Assembly: GCA_019247305.1 (NCBI GenBank)
Contig: JAFAPC010000134.1
Coordinates: forward strand, 215,090 to 279,089
DNA from: Pseudonocardiales bacterium
GTDB lineage: Bacteria > Actinomycetota > Actinomycetes > Mycobacteriales > Pseudonocardiaceae
Length of the DNA stretch: 64,000 bases
Direction: 5' to 3'
Shown piece by piece: positions 46,043 to 55,185 of the stretch. The position numbers and the translations under genes are program-made. The stretch's first letter is position 1; the number at the start of each line of letters is the position of its first letter. Under the pieces are notes generated by a model. That model worked only from the letters and a program-made list of their open reading frames with translations. It ran no database searches and had not been told where the DNA came from.

Positions 46043-46738
46043 GTGAACGAACTCATCGACACCACCGAAATGTATCTACGCACCATCTTCGAACTCGAGG
46101 AGGAAGGGGTGGTCCCGCTACGGGCGCGGATTGCTGAGCGGCTCGGACAAAGCGGGCCTACCGTCAGCCAGACCGTGGCACGCATGGAGCGGGACGGCCT
46201 GCTGACAGTGGCCGATGACCGGCACCTTGAGCTTACCGCCGCAGGCCGCAGCCGGGCTATTTCCGTGATGCGCAAGCACCGGCTCGCTGAGCGCCTGCTC
46301 GTCGACGTGATCGGGCTGGAGTGGGAGCAGGTCCACACCGAGGCCTGCCGTTGGGAGCATGTGATGAGCGAGGCTGTCGAGCGCAAGCTGGTCACGCTGC
46401 TGGGCAACCCGACCACATCTCCGTACGGCAACCCGATCCCGGGGCTCGATGAGCTTGGGGTCGGCGAGCCTGCTGCCCCGATCGAACCCGACCTGGTCCG
46501 GCTGGACGAGGTGGCGCGGCGCGGCGGCGGCACGGTGGAGGTCCGTCGCATCGCCGAGCACGTGCAGCTGGACCCGACTCTGATGGCGAACCTGTATAAG
46601 GTCGACGCCGTACCCGGCAACGTGGTGCAGGTCGCCGCCCAGACGCGGGCAAACCATCCGGTGGTGTTGTCCGGCCGAGGGGCCACGGTCGAGGTAGACG
46701 GCGCGCTCGCGCACGCAGTCATGGGCCGTCGGCGGTGA
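46043..46738 (+). CDS. DtxR/IdeR iron-dependent repressor
   Basis: A 231-residue metal-dependent repressor. The winged helix has [20 protein letters not shown]. The metal ligands of DtxR/IdeR are present: Met in [10 protein letters not shown] (position 10), His in [10 protein letters not shown], and the CRWEHVMS block giving Cys, Glu and His of the activating site. A C-terminal SH3-like domain follows. GTG 46043 has GGGAG 6 bases upstream. The stop overlaps the galE start. It should sense Fe2+ and repress iron uptake; the neighbours are as in corynebacterial dtxR-galE. Confidence 0.93.
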   Translation: MNELIDTTEMYLRTIFELEEEGVVPLRARIAERLGQSGPTVSQTVARMERDGLLTVADDRHLELTAAGRSRAISVMRKHRLAERLLVDVIGLEWEQVHTEACRWEHVMSEAVERKLVTLLGNPTTSPYGNPIPGLDELGVGEPAAPIEPDLVRLDEVARRGGGTVEVRRIAEHVQLDPTLMANLYKVDAVPGNVVQVAAQTRANHPVVLSGRGATVEVDGALAHAVMGRRR

Positions 46739-47706
46739 CCCGGACGAACCGGATGCGGCTGCTGGTCACTGGGGGCGCGGGTTACATCGGCAGTGTCAGT
46801 GCCGCGCGGCTGGTTGAGGCCGGCCACGACGTCGTGGTCCTGGATGACCTGTCCACCGGGCATCGGGACGCCGTGCCGGCCGGCTGCCGGTTTATCCAGG
46901 GCGCCGTCGAGGACGCCGGCCCGGTGCTGGCCGAGGGTTTCGACGGTGTGCTGCACTGTGCGGCCCGCTCGCTGGTCGCGGAATCGATGGCCCAGCCGCA
47001 GCGCTACTGGTTGGGCAACGTGGTGGCCACGGTAGGACTGCTGGAGGCAATGCGTGCGCACGGCACTCCTCGGCTGGTCTTCTCCTCCACCGCAGCCACC
47101 TACGGGGAACCCACATCGGTGCCGATCACCGAAGAGGCGCCAGCCCGGCCAACCAACCCGTACGGGGCGACAAAGCTGGCGATCGACCACGCCATCGGTT
47201 CCTACGCCAGCGCGCACGGCATCGCCGCCGTGAGTTTGCGGTACTTCAATGTGGCCGGCGCCTACGGTCGGTATGGCGAGCGGCACACCGTCGAGACCCA
47301 CCTCATCCCCCTGATCCTGCAGGTAGCCCTCGGTCACCAAGAGAAAATCATGGTGTTCGGGGAGGATTGGTCCACTCCGGATGGCACCTGCATCCGCGAC
47401 TACATCCACGTGATGGACCTCGCCGACGCCCATGAGCGAGCCCTGGAGCAGGCTGTGCCCGGCGAGCATCTGATCTACAACTTGGGCAACGGAACCGGCT
47501 TCTCCGTGCGGCAGGTACTCGACACCTGCCGCGACGTCACGGGACACCCGATCCCGGCGCAGTGCGCGCCACGGCGGCCGGGCGACCCGGCGGTGCTCAT
47601 CGCCTCCAGCGATCGAGTGCACCGGGAGCTGGGCTGGAAACCGGAGCGGGCGGACCTCGCCGTGATCATAGCCGACGCTTGGGAGTTCGCCCGGAGCGCC
47701 CGCTGA
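46735..47706 (+). CDS. galE: UDP-glucose 4-epimerase
   Basis: A 323-residue extended SDR. The NAD loop is [12 protein letters not shown], followed by VLDDLSTGH, the catalytic [10 protein letters not shown] and YGATKLAID (Tyr-x-x-x-Lys) and [13 protein letters not shown]. It interconverts UDP-glucose and UDP-galactose for cell-wall glycans. The first GTG (46735) overlaps the dtxR stop; ATG 46753 would remove six residues and also leave a full Rossmann fold. Confidence 0.93.
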   Translation: MTRTNRMRLLVTGGAGYIGSVSAARLVEAGHDVVVLDDLSTGHRDAVPAGCRFIQGAVEDAGPVLAEGFDGVLHCAARSLVAESMAQPQRYWLGNVVATVGLLEAMRAHGTPRLVFSSTAATYGEPTSVPITEEAPARPTNPYGATKLAIDHAIGSYASAHGIAAVSLRYFNVAGAYGRYGERHTVETHLIPLILQVALGHQEKIMVFGEDWSTPDGTCIRDYIHVMDLADAHERALEQAVPGEHLIYNLGNGTGFSVRQVLDTCRDVTGHPIPAQCAPRRPGDPAVLIASSDRVHRELGWKPERADLAVIIADAWEFARSAR

Positions 47707-47732
47707 GCGCCACCAGGGCGGATGACCGGTCA

Positions 47733-48773
47733 TCACGCATGTCGCGAGCGTCGCTTGGTGGGTCGGCGCCGAGGTCGTTGCAGGGCCGCAGCAGCATCCG
47801 CCGCGACGCTGCGCAGTAGCTCCGGTGGCAATCCTGCATCTAGCGCAGCCCGCAGCAATCCGGACAGGGAATGCTGCGGGCAGGCCTGCAGCGCCGCCTC
47901 CAACGCCACACCCGCCAGCGCGCCATCCCCGCGGAGGTACGCGGTGAGCGCCAGCAGCGCTGCGGGTTCGGCCCGCTCAGGTGCCGGGGTGGCGCGAACA
48001 AGGGACAGCCAGAGCTGCTCCGCGGCGGCCGCGCCGGGACCCGAGCACCAGGGCAGGCAGGCGTCCCGGACTCGGTGGTCGCACAGCGCGGAGGCAACCT
48101 CGGCGATGGTGCTGTCGCTGAGCACGAGATCTCCTGCGGCCACGGCTCGGTGCAGGTGCTTCACCTGCGCGAGTCGCTGGGCTACCAGGCGGGCGCTCAT
48201 CGGGTGCTCAGCGTCAGCCGCGTCCAGGAGCGCCGCCCGGCGCTGCAGCGCCGCGGCATCCTCCGAGGCCACCAGTTTGACCAGTTCCTCCCGGCTGCCG
48301 AAGGTCACCGCACCGGCCGCGACCGTCGCGGCCGCCAGCGGACTCGTCGCGGGATCGGCCACCGCGCCGGCACAGGGCAGATTGTCGTAGCAGCGCCACG
48401 GCGCGCCGCGGACTGTCTGTGCTGTCCACATCGCATGGACCACGGGGAGCCCAGCACCAGTCAGCACCCCCTCGACAGCGTCGACCAACGCGCGGTGTGG
48501 GGGGTCGCCATCCGGGGTGGCATCGCCCCCGATCACGATCAGCGCGACGCCGGTGGGCCGCTGCCGGGCGATCGGGGGCAGCAGCTGTTCAGCCAACAGC
48601 GGAGCCTGGTCGTTATTCACCAGATCGGCTCGCAGCGTCACCCCGATCCTGCTGCCGTGCAGAGCTAAGAGGACCACGGAGTCCCGTGGGTGGAAACCAA
48701 GCAGATGCGGGATGGCGGCGATCAGCTCGGAAGGGTCGGAGAGCCGGATCCGGCCGGCGGTAGATGCGCTCAT
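47733..48773 (-). CDS. DUF4192 domain protein
   Basis: A 346-residue actinobacterial protein with the DUF4192 start (IRLSDPSELIAAIPHLLGFH, PRDSVVLLALHGS), the ALVDAVEGVLTGAGL block and an Ala-rich helical C-terminus ending in a basic RRPTKRRSRHA. No enzymatic function is known. It is conserved near dtxR/galE in this group. The DUF4192 gene is convergent with galE. Confidence 0.9.
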   Translation of the reverse strand: MSASTAGRIRLSDPSELIAAIPHLLGFHPRDSVVLLALHGSRIGVTLRADLVNNDQAPLLAEQLLPPIARQRPTGVALIVIGGDATPDGDPPHRALVDAVEGVLTGAGLPVVHAMWTAQTVRGAPWRCYDNLPCAGAVADPATSPLAAATVAAGAVTFGSREELVKLVASEDAAALQRRAALLDAADAEHPMSARLVAQRLAQVKHLHRAVAAGDLVLSDSTIAEVASALCDHRVRDACLPWCSGPGAAAAEQLWLSLVRATPAPERAEPAALLALTAYLRGDGALAGVALEAALQACPQHSLSGLLRAALDAGLPPELLRSVAADAAAALQRPRRRPTKRRSRHA

Positions 48774-49057
48774 GCCCCGAACGGTCCTCCCGCGCCGCCG
48801 CGAAGGACAGCCACCGGCTTGCCGGCTGTGGATTGCAGGGCGGAGTGTGGACTGCTCCCCGCCGGATCCCCGCGCGGACGATCGGAATGTCAGGGAAGGT
48901 GGGTATCCTGCGGCGCCGCAACGCCCATCGGCTCCTGGTCGGACTTAACCGCAGCCGTCGGCAGACGTAGGTCAGCTCCCCCACCTGCGACACCGCACTC
49001 AACCCACCCTGAACTGATCTCCATCCGTTATCCGCCCAGGTCGAGGCACGCACAGGG

Positions 49058-49996
49058 ATGGATCTGCCCGCGTGTCACGTTATATCTACTGTGAACGCCG
49101 AGCTGTACCGAATCGAGTCGGAACCGTCGACCCCAGCGGGCGCGGTTCTCGTGTACGCCCTCACCGGATTTGTCGATGCCGGCCAGGCGGGGCACCTGGC
49201 AGTGGCACATTTGCTGGCGAACCTGGAGCATCGGGTCATCGCCACCTTCGACGTCGACCAGCTCCTCGATTACCGCTCCCGGCGACCAGCAATGATCTTC
49301 GATGAGGGCCGTTGGGCGGGTTATGAGCAGCCCGAGTTGGTGCTGTACGAGGCGCGTGACTGCGCTGGCACCGCATTCTTGCTGCTGAGCGGTCCGGAGC
49401 CGGATCTGCAATGGGAACGGTTCGCCGACGCGGTTCGCCAGCTGGTCGAGCGCTTCGGAGTCGGGCTGACGGTGGGTCTGGGTGCGATACCCATGGCGGT
49501 TCCGCACACCCGGCCAGCGACGGTCACGGCGCACGCTACCCGTCGTGAGTTGATCTCCGGCTATCAACGGTGGTTCACCACCATGCAGATTCCCGGTCAC
49601 GCTGGGGCGCTGGTGGAGTTCCGCTTGGGCAAGGCCGGGCACGACGCGATGGGGTTTGTCGTGCACGTGCCGCACTACCTGGCGCGCATCGAGTACCCGG
49701 AATCCGCCCGTGGTCTGCTGGAACATCTGGCCCGCACCAGCGGGCTGAGCCTGCCTATCGACGCCCTACGCCCAGCCGCGCAGCGGGTCCTCGCGGAGAT
49801 CAACGAGCAGGTCGCCCGCTCTCCGGAGAGCATGTCGGTGGTGGCCAGCCTGGAGGCGCAGTTCGACGCCGTCATGGGCGAGTCTGATCGGCGAGGCCTG
49901 CCCGCCATCGATACCGGATCGCTCCCAACTGGCGACGAGATCGCCGCGGAACTCGAACAGTTCCTCGCCGAGCAGGGCGGCCCGGCCGAAAGCTAG
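49058..49996 (+). CDS. PAC2 family protein (proteasome assembly chaperone-like)
   Basis: A 312-residue PAC2-fold protein: VYALTGFVDAGQAGHLAVAH near residue 35, RPAMIFDEGRWAGYEQPEL, LLSGPEPDLQWERFADAV and GALVEFRLGKAGHDAMGFVV. Actinobacteria have proteasomes, but the role of this family in bacteria is not established (Rv2714 is the mycobacterial relative near ideR). The start is ATG 49058, with a GAGG 11 bases upstream; a GTG at 49091 is possible. It is divergent from DUF4192 across a 284-base gap in which no other feature was found. Confidence 0.88.
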   Translation: MDLPACHVISTVNAELYRIESEPSTPAGAVLVYALTGFVDAGQAGHLAVAHLLANLEHRVIATFDVDQLLDYRSRRPAMIFDEGRWAGYEQPELVLYEARDCAGTAFLLLSGPEPDLQWERFADAVRQLVERFGVGLTVGLGAIPMAVPHTRPATVTAHATRRELISGYQRWFTTMQIPGHAGALVEFRLGKAGHDAMGFVVHVPHYLARIEYPESARGLLEHLARTSGLSLPIDALRPAAQRVLAEINEQVARSPESMSVVASLEAQFDAVMGESDRRGLPAIDTGSLPTGDEIAAELEQFLAEQGGPAES

Positions 49997-50079
49997 GGTG
50001 ACCACACGCGAGCCACCTCGCCGACGGTCCACTGCACTTAACGGGGAAAACTGGAAACAGGGCCGGGGACGGCGCTCAC

Positions 50080-50457
50080 TCACGCTGTATCCGTCAGCGT
50101 CCTGCCTCCCATGTTGACCAGCTCGTCCTTGCACTCCGGGCACACCACGTAGAGGGCGCCTTGGTACTCCACCGGCTCACTAGCAGGCCGCCCGCACGTC
50201 TCCTCCTTTACGTCACTGCCGGTGGCCAAGGATTTCACCGAAACAGCCCACCTCATCGGACACGTCTCACTCACGACGGGCGGCATCTCAATGCTCTCGC
50301 GTCCCTCAGGCTCCTGCTGTTGTCCTCGTTGGAGCACGGCGAGGTAGTCGGCTGCGGCGTACAGGTGCACGGTGATCTCAGGGTAGTCCGCGTACCGCTC
50401 CGCGATGACACGCAGGGTGTCGACCTCGTTCGCGGTGATGGGTTGGGGATCGCTCAT
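50080..50457 (-). CDS. Hypothetical protein with a C-terminal Cys pair
   Basis: A 125-residue protein. The N-terminal half is helical (EVDTLRVIAERYADYPEITV), and the C-terminal part has a CxxC (VVCPECKDELVN) plus two further Cys (SETCPMRW, EETCGRP) that could bind zinc. ATG 50457 has GAGGG about 8 bases upstream. The ending resembles the DUF3039 tail in outline, but no family was recognised. Confidence 0.55.
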   Translation of the reverse strand: MSDPQPITANEVDTLRVIAERYADYPEITVHLYAAADYLAVLQRGQQQEPEGRESIEMPPVVSETCPMRWAVSVKSLATGSDVKEETCGRPASEPVEYQGALYVVCPECKDELVNMGGRTLTDTA

Positions 50458-50598
50458 GGGACTGCCCTCTTCGTCGAAGGTTTTCGCTCACAGTAGGGGT
50501 CAGCGAATCGATCCGCCACCGGAGCGGAACACATCGACGCTCATCTCGCGCCATCCTCAAGCTCGATGCTGGCAGTACCGAGCAGCGATACTTCGGGT

Positions 50599-50835
50599 AT
50601 GGCCAAGGTGATGGTGTCATTGCCCGACGACCTGCTGGAGCAGGTGGACGCGGAGGCGCGGCGGCGCTCGATGAGTCGAAGCACGTTGCTGGCGCTGGCC
50701 GCGCGGCGGGAACTTGAGCGGCGGGATCCCGCCGTGGTCCGGACTGCGATTGCCCGCTCCCGGGAGCGGTTCCGCAGCGCAGGGGCGTTCGAGTCGGCGG
50801 ATTTGGTGCGCTCCGAGCGCGACGCCCGGCGGTGA
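50599..50835 (+). CDS. VapB-like ribbon-helix-helix antitoxin
   Basis: A 78-residue protein with a MetJ/Arc-type beta strand and helices: MAKVMVSLPDDLLEQVDAEA then RRRSMSRSTLLALAAR. The C-terminal ~30 residues are the likely toxin-binding tail. It overlaps the next gene by GTGA. No clear ribosome-binding site is seen, and an in-frame ATG 33 bases upstream is possible. Confidence 0.75.
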   Translation: MAKVMVSLPDDLLEQVDAEARRRSMSRSTLLALAARRELERRDPAVVRTAIARSRERFRSAGAFESADLVRSERDARR

Positions 50836-51029
50836 CCGTCGTCGTTGACACGTCGGTCATCGTGAAGTGGTTCCACGCCGAGAATGAGGCTGAGGTCAGC
50901 GAGTCGCGAGCCATCCTGTTGTTCGCCGCAGCCGCGCGGGCGCTCGACGCGCCACTGGTCAGCCTGGACCAGCAACTCCTGGCCGAGACACCTGCCGCAT
51001 TCGCGTCGCGCGTCGGCCTCATTCCCTGA
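50832..51029 (+). pseudogene. VapC-like PIN toxin with an internal deletion
   Basis: Only 65 residues remain of a ~130-residue PIN-domain RNase. The start TVVVDTSVIVKWFHAENEAE (first catalytic Asp) is joined directly to the C-terminal LFAAAARALDAPLVSLDQQL, which is followed by the usual end. The middle of the fold, with the conserved Glu and Asp residues of the active site, is missing without a frame change. The toxin is almost surely inactive, leaving the antitoxin gene alone. Confidence 0.75.
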
Positions 51030-51090
51030 GCTCGACGACACCGAACCGCAAAGACGAAGGAATGGCAGCAGCGCATGGAACCAACCATGC

Positions 51091-52116
51091 TCATCCACGG
51101 CTGCCGGCCCGGGCGCTGATTGCCTCCGCACGTGCCGGCTGGCCGCCGCGACAATGCGTGCGTGTCCTGAGCATGCTGGCCACAGTCGTCACCAGCAGCA
51201 CACCGACGATCACACCCAGCGAGAGCCCGATGCCCACCGTGGGCACCGAATCGAGCGGCTGGCCATCGTTGAGAAAAGGTAGCGAGTTCTCCCGCAACGC
51301 ATCGAGTATCAGTTTGACGCCGATAAACCCGAGGATCACGCCCAGCCCGATGCAGAGGTAAACGAGCCTGGTGAGCAGCCCGCTGATGAGGACGTACACC
51401 TGCCGCAATCCCATCAGCGCAAAGGCGTTGGCGGCAAAGACCAGGAAGGGTTCCCGGGTGAGCCCGAAGATCGCCGGGATGGAGTCCAGGGCGAAGACCA
51501 GGTCGACGGAACCGATCGCGATCACCGCCACGATCATCGGGGTCAACCACCGCTTACCGTCCCGGATGACCACGAGCCGCGACCCGTCATAGTCATCGGT
51601 CACTGGGATTACCTTCCGGAACGCGCGCAGGACAACATTCTCCCGGAACTCCGCGTCCTGCTTCCGCTTACGGATCTGCCGCCAACCCAGGTAGATCAAC
51701 AGCACACCGAAAAGGTAGAACACCCAGTGCACGTGCGAGATCAAGGCCGCACCCAGCGCGATAAACAGTCCCCGCATGACCAGTGCGAGCGCAATGCCGA
51801 TCAACAGTACCCGGTGTTGGGAGATAGCCGGCACCTTGAATGCCGCCATGATGACCACGAAGATGAACAGGTTATCCACTGACAGCGAGTATTCGGTGAG
51901 GTACCCAGCGAAGTACTGAAGCGCGAAACCGCGGCCAGCCCACAGCCAGACGCCCAGCCCGAACGCCGCCGCGCAGGCGATAGAGAACACCGCCCATCGG
52001 GCCGCCTCGGCCAGGCCCACTTCGTGCGGCCTACGGCTTACGAGGACCACGTCGAGGGCGAACAGGGCACCGAGACCGCCCACCGTGGCGAGCCAGATCC
52101 ACAGCGGCACATTCAT
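51091..52116 (-). CDS. TerC family membrane protein (Mn2+/metal export type)
   Basis: A 341-residue, about 9-helix membrane protein. Acidic motifs in membrane helices are visible: LTEYSLSVDNLFIFVVIMA and GSVDLVFALDSIPAIFGLT, with a cytoplasmic RKRKQDAEFRENVVLRAFRK loop. TerC/Alx proteins export manganese in several bacteria. ATG 52116 has GGAGG 8 bases upstream, although the frame extends to 52188. It lies behind a candidate manganese riboswitch. Confidence 0.9.
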   Translation of the reverse strand: MNVPLWIWLATVGGLGALFALDVVLVSRRPHEVGLAEAARWAVFSIACAAAFGLGVWLWAGRGFALQYFAGYLTEYSLSVDNLFIFVVIMAAFKVPAISQHRVLLIGIALALVMRGLFIALGAALISHVHWVFYLFGVLLIYLGWRQIRKRKQDAEFRENVVLRAFRKVIPVTDDYDGSRLVVIRDGKRWLTPMIVAVIAIGSVDLVFALDSIPAIFGLTREPFLVFAANAFALMGLRQVYVLISGLLTRLVYLCIGLGVILGFIGVKLILDALRENSLPFLNDGQPLDSVPTVGIGLSLGVIVGVLLVTTVASMLRTRTHCRGGQPARAEAISARAGSRG

Positions 52117-52145
52117 CAGCGAACCTCCGGCTAGACAGCGTGTGT

Positions 52146-52262
52146 CGAATCCGGAGGTCTCTGTCACCGGCGGACCGGCCGACGGCACCGGGCATTCACT
52201 GCGCTGCAGGAAGACCGTGTTGACGATGCCGCCGCGAAGAAATACTCCCCTCCACGTCGGGA
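52146..52262 (-). ncRNA. Candidate yybP-ykoY manganese riboswitch upstream of terC
   Basis: The terC leader contains GGGGAGTA (52243-52250), the conserved first loop of yybP-ykoY, preceded by GGAGG which can pair with CCTCC at 52153-52157 as the closing stem. A CGTCAACACGG segment (52215-52225) fits the second conserved loop, which supplies Mn2+ ligands. GC-rich arms lie between. The target gene is the type expected. The assignment is by eye; a covariance search was not possible. Confidence 0.5.
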
Positions 52263-52398
52263 CAAGTCTCCCCTATCGCCCGCATGAGCGCCACCGGGGG
52301 AGCCGGGTCGTCATGATGAGGTTCGCCACACCGAGGACGCGCTGAGAATCCGCTGAGACCGCTGCTGCACCGCAGCCCGGTGACCTACCGTCGGTGGG

Positions 52399-55185
52399 GT
52401 GGCCCGAAAAGCCCGACTGGCCAGACTGGCGCAGCTACGCCGACGAGCGCCCGCCCTGGTGCTCGTCGCTGCGCTGGCTACGGGCCTCATGGGCGCCGCC
52501 GTGGCGCTGAGTATCACGATGACGTCTGATCCGCCACCGGTGACCAGCGAGAACGTCACAATCGACGTGCCGGAAGGACCGGGGGAGCCGGGGCGGGTGC
52601 GCCTGGACGCCACCCTGTACCGACCGGCGGCCACCCCCGCTCCGGCGATCCTGGTGGCCCACGGCTTCGGGGGCAGTAAGGACTCGGTCCGCGCCGAGGC
52701 GAGCGCGCTGGCGCGTCGTGGGTTCGTCGTGCTCGCCTGGAGCGCCCGGGGATTCGGGGCGAGCACCGGGCAGATCGGGCTTAACTCCCCCGACTACGAG
52801 GTGGCCGACGCTCGGGCGCTGGTGGACTGGCTGGGCATGCGGCCCGATGTCCTCCACGACGGGCCCGGTGATCCGCGGGTCGGTGTCACCGGCGCGTCCT
52901 ATGGCGGCGCGCTGGCCCTGCTGCTGGCCGGGACCGACCGGCGGGTGGACGCCCTGGTGGCGGAGATCACCTGGAATGACCTGGTTCAGGCGCTGTTCCC
53001 GAACGCCGCGAGCCGAACACCCATCTCCGCCGCCACCCCGGCGGCCGGTGCCTTCGCCCCGGACGGGGTGTTCAAGCGAGACTGGGCGGGCTATTTCTTT
53101 GGCGGAGGCCCCGCCGGCCCAGGAGGAATCTGCGGGCGGTTGCGCCCGGAGGTGTGCGCGGCCTACGTCCAGGCCGCGACCACCGGCCGCCCCACCCCGG
53201 AGATCATGTCGCTGCTGCGCCGCGCCTCCCCTGCCACGGTGGCCGGCAACATCACCGCGCCGACCCTGCTCATCCAGGGTGAGCACGACACGCTGTTCGG
53301 GTTGGACCAGGCCGATGCCACCGCCCGGCAGCTCGCCGCAGCGGGAGCCCCCGTGAAGGTGATCTGGTACGCGGGCGGCCACGACGGCGGCAAGCCCGAG
53401 GTGGCACTGCAGGACGAGATCGGCGACTGGTTTGACTACCACCTCCGCCGGATTGGCCCGAACCCCGGGACTGGGTTCGACTACCAGGTGCCGGGGATCT
53501 TCGGGACCCGCCGTGGCATCGCCCCCCGCACCGTGCACATCCCGGGCTATCCCGGGGTCGGCGGCGGCCCTGGGTCCAAGGGGGCCGTGGCCCACCGGGA
53601 GCTGGCGCTGCACGGCGGGCCGCGGCGGGTGTTCCGCCCGCCTGGCGGCAGCCCGGCCGCGCTGAGCAGCCTGCCAGGGCTCAGCGCCGCCCTGTCCGAC
53701 GAAGCCGCCAACCTCAACGGGATAGCCGGGGACCTTCCTGGGCAGGTCGCGACGTTCGTCACCGATCCGCTGATCGACCCCGTGGAGGTCGTCGGAGCGG
53801 CCCGGATCCGGTTACGGGTGGCCGCCGCAGCTACTGCCACCACCGCGCCTGCGTCCGAGGCGGTGCTGTTCGTCAAGCTCTATGACGTCGGACCGGATGG
53901 GCGCCGCACGCTTCCCGGCGGTGCGGTGGCCCCGGTGCGGATCGGCCCACTGCCCGCCGACGGCACCCCGGTGGAGCTCACCGTGACCCTGGCCGGGGTG
54001 GTGCATCCTGCGGCGGCCGGACACCGGCTGGCGGTCGCGGTAGCCACCACCGACCGCGGCTATGCGCTGCCGCCACAACCCGCCCAGTACACCGTGTCGC
54101 TGGCCGGGGATGCGCGGCTGAGCGTTCCGGTCGTGCCCGGTGAGCGCTCCCCTGGGCCGGTGCCGGTGGTCCAGCTCGCTGGGCTGGGTGGGCTAGCCGC
54201 GTTGGTGGCAGCCCTTGGGGCACTCGCCGCGCTGCGCCGCCGGAACACCGCGCAGGCCGATCCCGAGCTGGCCGAGGTGCCGCTGGTGATCTCGGGCCTG
54301 ACCAAGCGCTATCCAGGTGGTCTCACCGCCGTCGAGGACCTGTCCTTCCGCGTCGAGCGGGGGCAGGTGCTGGGCCTGCTGGGACCCAACGGCGCGGGCA
54401 AGACCACCGTGCTGCGGATGCTCATGGGCCTGATCCGGCCGAGCAGCGGAGAGCTGCGAGTGTTCGGGCACCGGGTCACGCCCGGTGCTCCGGTGCTGTC
54501 CCGGATCGGGTCGTTCATCGAGGGTCCTGGCTTTCTGCCGCATCTGAGTGGGGCAACCAACCTGCGGCTGTACTGGGCGGCCACCGGTCGGCCCCCCGCG
54601 GATGCCGGTATCGAGGAGGCGTTGGAAATCGCCGGATTGGGTCATGCGGTGCATCGGCGAGTGGCCACCTACAGCCACGGGATGCGCCAACGGTTGGCGA
54701 TCGCCCAAGCCATGCTCGGACAACCGGATCTGCTGGTGCTCGACGAACCCACTAACGGCCTGGATCCCCCGCAGATCCACGCCCTGCGCGAGGTGCTGCG
54801 CGACTACGCCGCCCGCGGCGCGACCGTGCTCGTCTCCAGCCACCTGCTCGCCGAAGTGGAACAGACCTGTAGCCATGTGGTGGTGATGCACCAGGGCCGG
54901 TTGGTGGCCACCGGCACCGTCGCTGAGATCGTCGCCGGCATCGGCACGGTCAGCTTCACCGTGGATGACCCAGCGCACGCCGCCGCGGTGCTGCGCGATC
55001 TGGATGGGGTCGACGTGATGGGGGTCGAGCGTCAGGTCGTGCACGCCCATCTGGACGGGCTGCCCCGCGCGGTCGCGGTCTCTGCGCTGGTCAGCGCCGG
55101 AATCGGGGTCGAAGGGGTAGCCGCGCGCCACGCTCTGGAGGAGGCGTTCCTGCAGCTGGTGTTCCACCAGGAGGCCAGCAAATGA
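52399..55185 (+). CDS. Secreted-type alpha/beta hydrolase fused to an ABC ATPase
   Basis: A 928-residue fusion. Residues about 20-45 are a signal/anchor helix. Residues about 50-580 form an Xaa-Pro dipeptidyl-peptidase/CocE-like hydrolase with nucleophile GASYGGALALLL, an EHDTLFGLDQAD acid region and GGHDGG for the His, plus the jelly-roll. A membrane helix (LAGLGGLAALVAALGALAAL) near residue 600 follows. Residues about 630-928 are a DrrA-type ABC ATPase with LLGPNGAGKTTVLRMLMGL, YSHGMRQRLAIAQAML and LVLDEPTNGLDP. This would place the hydrolase outside and the ATPase inside. The permease gene follows with ATGA overlap. Confidence 0.88.
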   Translation: MARKARLARLAQLRRRAPALVLVAALATGLMGAAVALSITMTSDPPPVTSENVTIDVPEGPGEPGRVRLDATLYRPAATPAPAILVAHGFGGSKDSVRAEASALARRGFVVLAWSARGFGASTGQIGLNSPDYEVADARALVDWLGMRPDVLHDGPGDPRVGVTGASYGGALALLLAGTDRRVDALVAEITWNDLVQALFPNAASRTPISAATPAAGAFAPDGVFKRDWAGYFFGGGPAGPGGICGRLRPEVCAAYVQAATTGRPTPEIMSLLRRASPATVAGNITAPTLLIQGEHDTLFGLDQADATARQLAAAGAPVKVIWYAGGHDGGKPEVALQDEIGDWFDYHLRRIGPNPGTGFDYQVPGIFGTRRGIAPRTVHIPGYPGVGGGPGSKGAVAHRELALHGGPRRVFRPPGGSPAALSSLPGLSAALSDEAANLNGIAGDLPGQVATFVTDPLIDPVEVVGAARIRLRVAAAATATTAPASEAVLFVKLYDVGPDGRRTLPGGAVAPVRIGPLPADGTPVELTVTLAGVVHPAAAGHRLAVAVATTDRGYALPPQPAQYTVSLAGDARLSVPVVPGERSPGPVPVVQLAGLGGLAALVAALGALAALRRRNTAQADPELAEVPLVISGLTKRYPGGLTAVEDLSFRVERGQVLGLLGPNGAGKTTVLRMLMGLIRPSSGELRVFGHRVTPGAPVLSRIGSFIEGPGFLPHLSGATNLRLYWAATGRPPADAGIEEALEIAGLGHAVHRRVATYSHGMRQRLAIAQAMLGQPDLLVLDEPTNGLDPPQIHALREVLRDYAARGATVLVSSHLLAEVEQTCSHVVVMHQGRLVATGTVAEIVAGIGTVSFTVDDPAHAAAVLRDLDGVDVMGVERQVVHAHLDGLPRAVAVSALVSAGIGVEGVAARHALEEAFLQLVFHQEASK

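Noticed and set aside
45955..47736. 593-residue minus-strand frame opposite dtxR and galE
   Set aside because: Shadow of two well-conserved genes; no domain.
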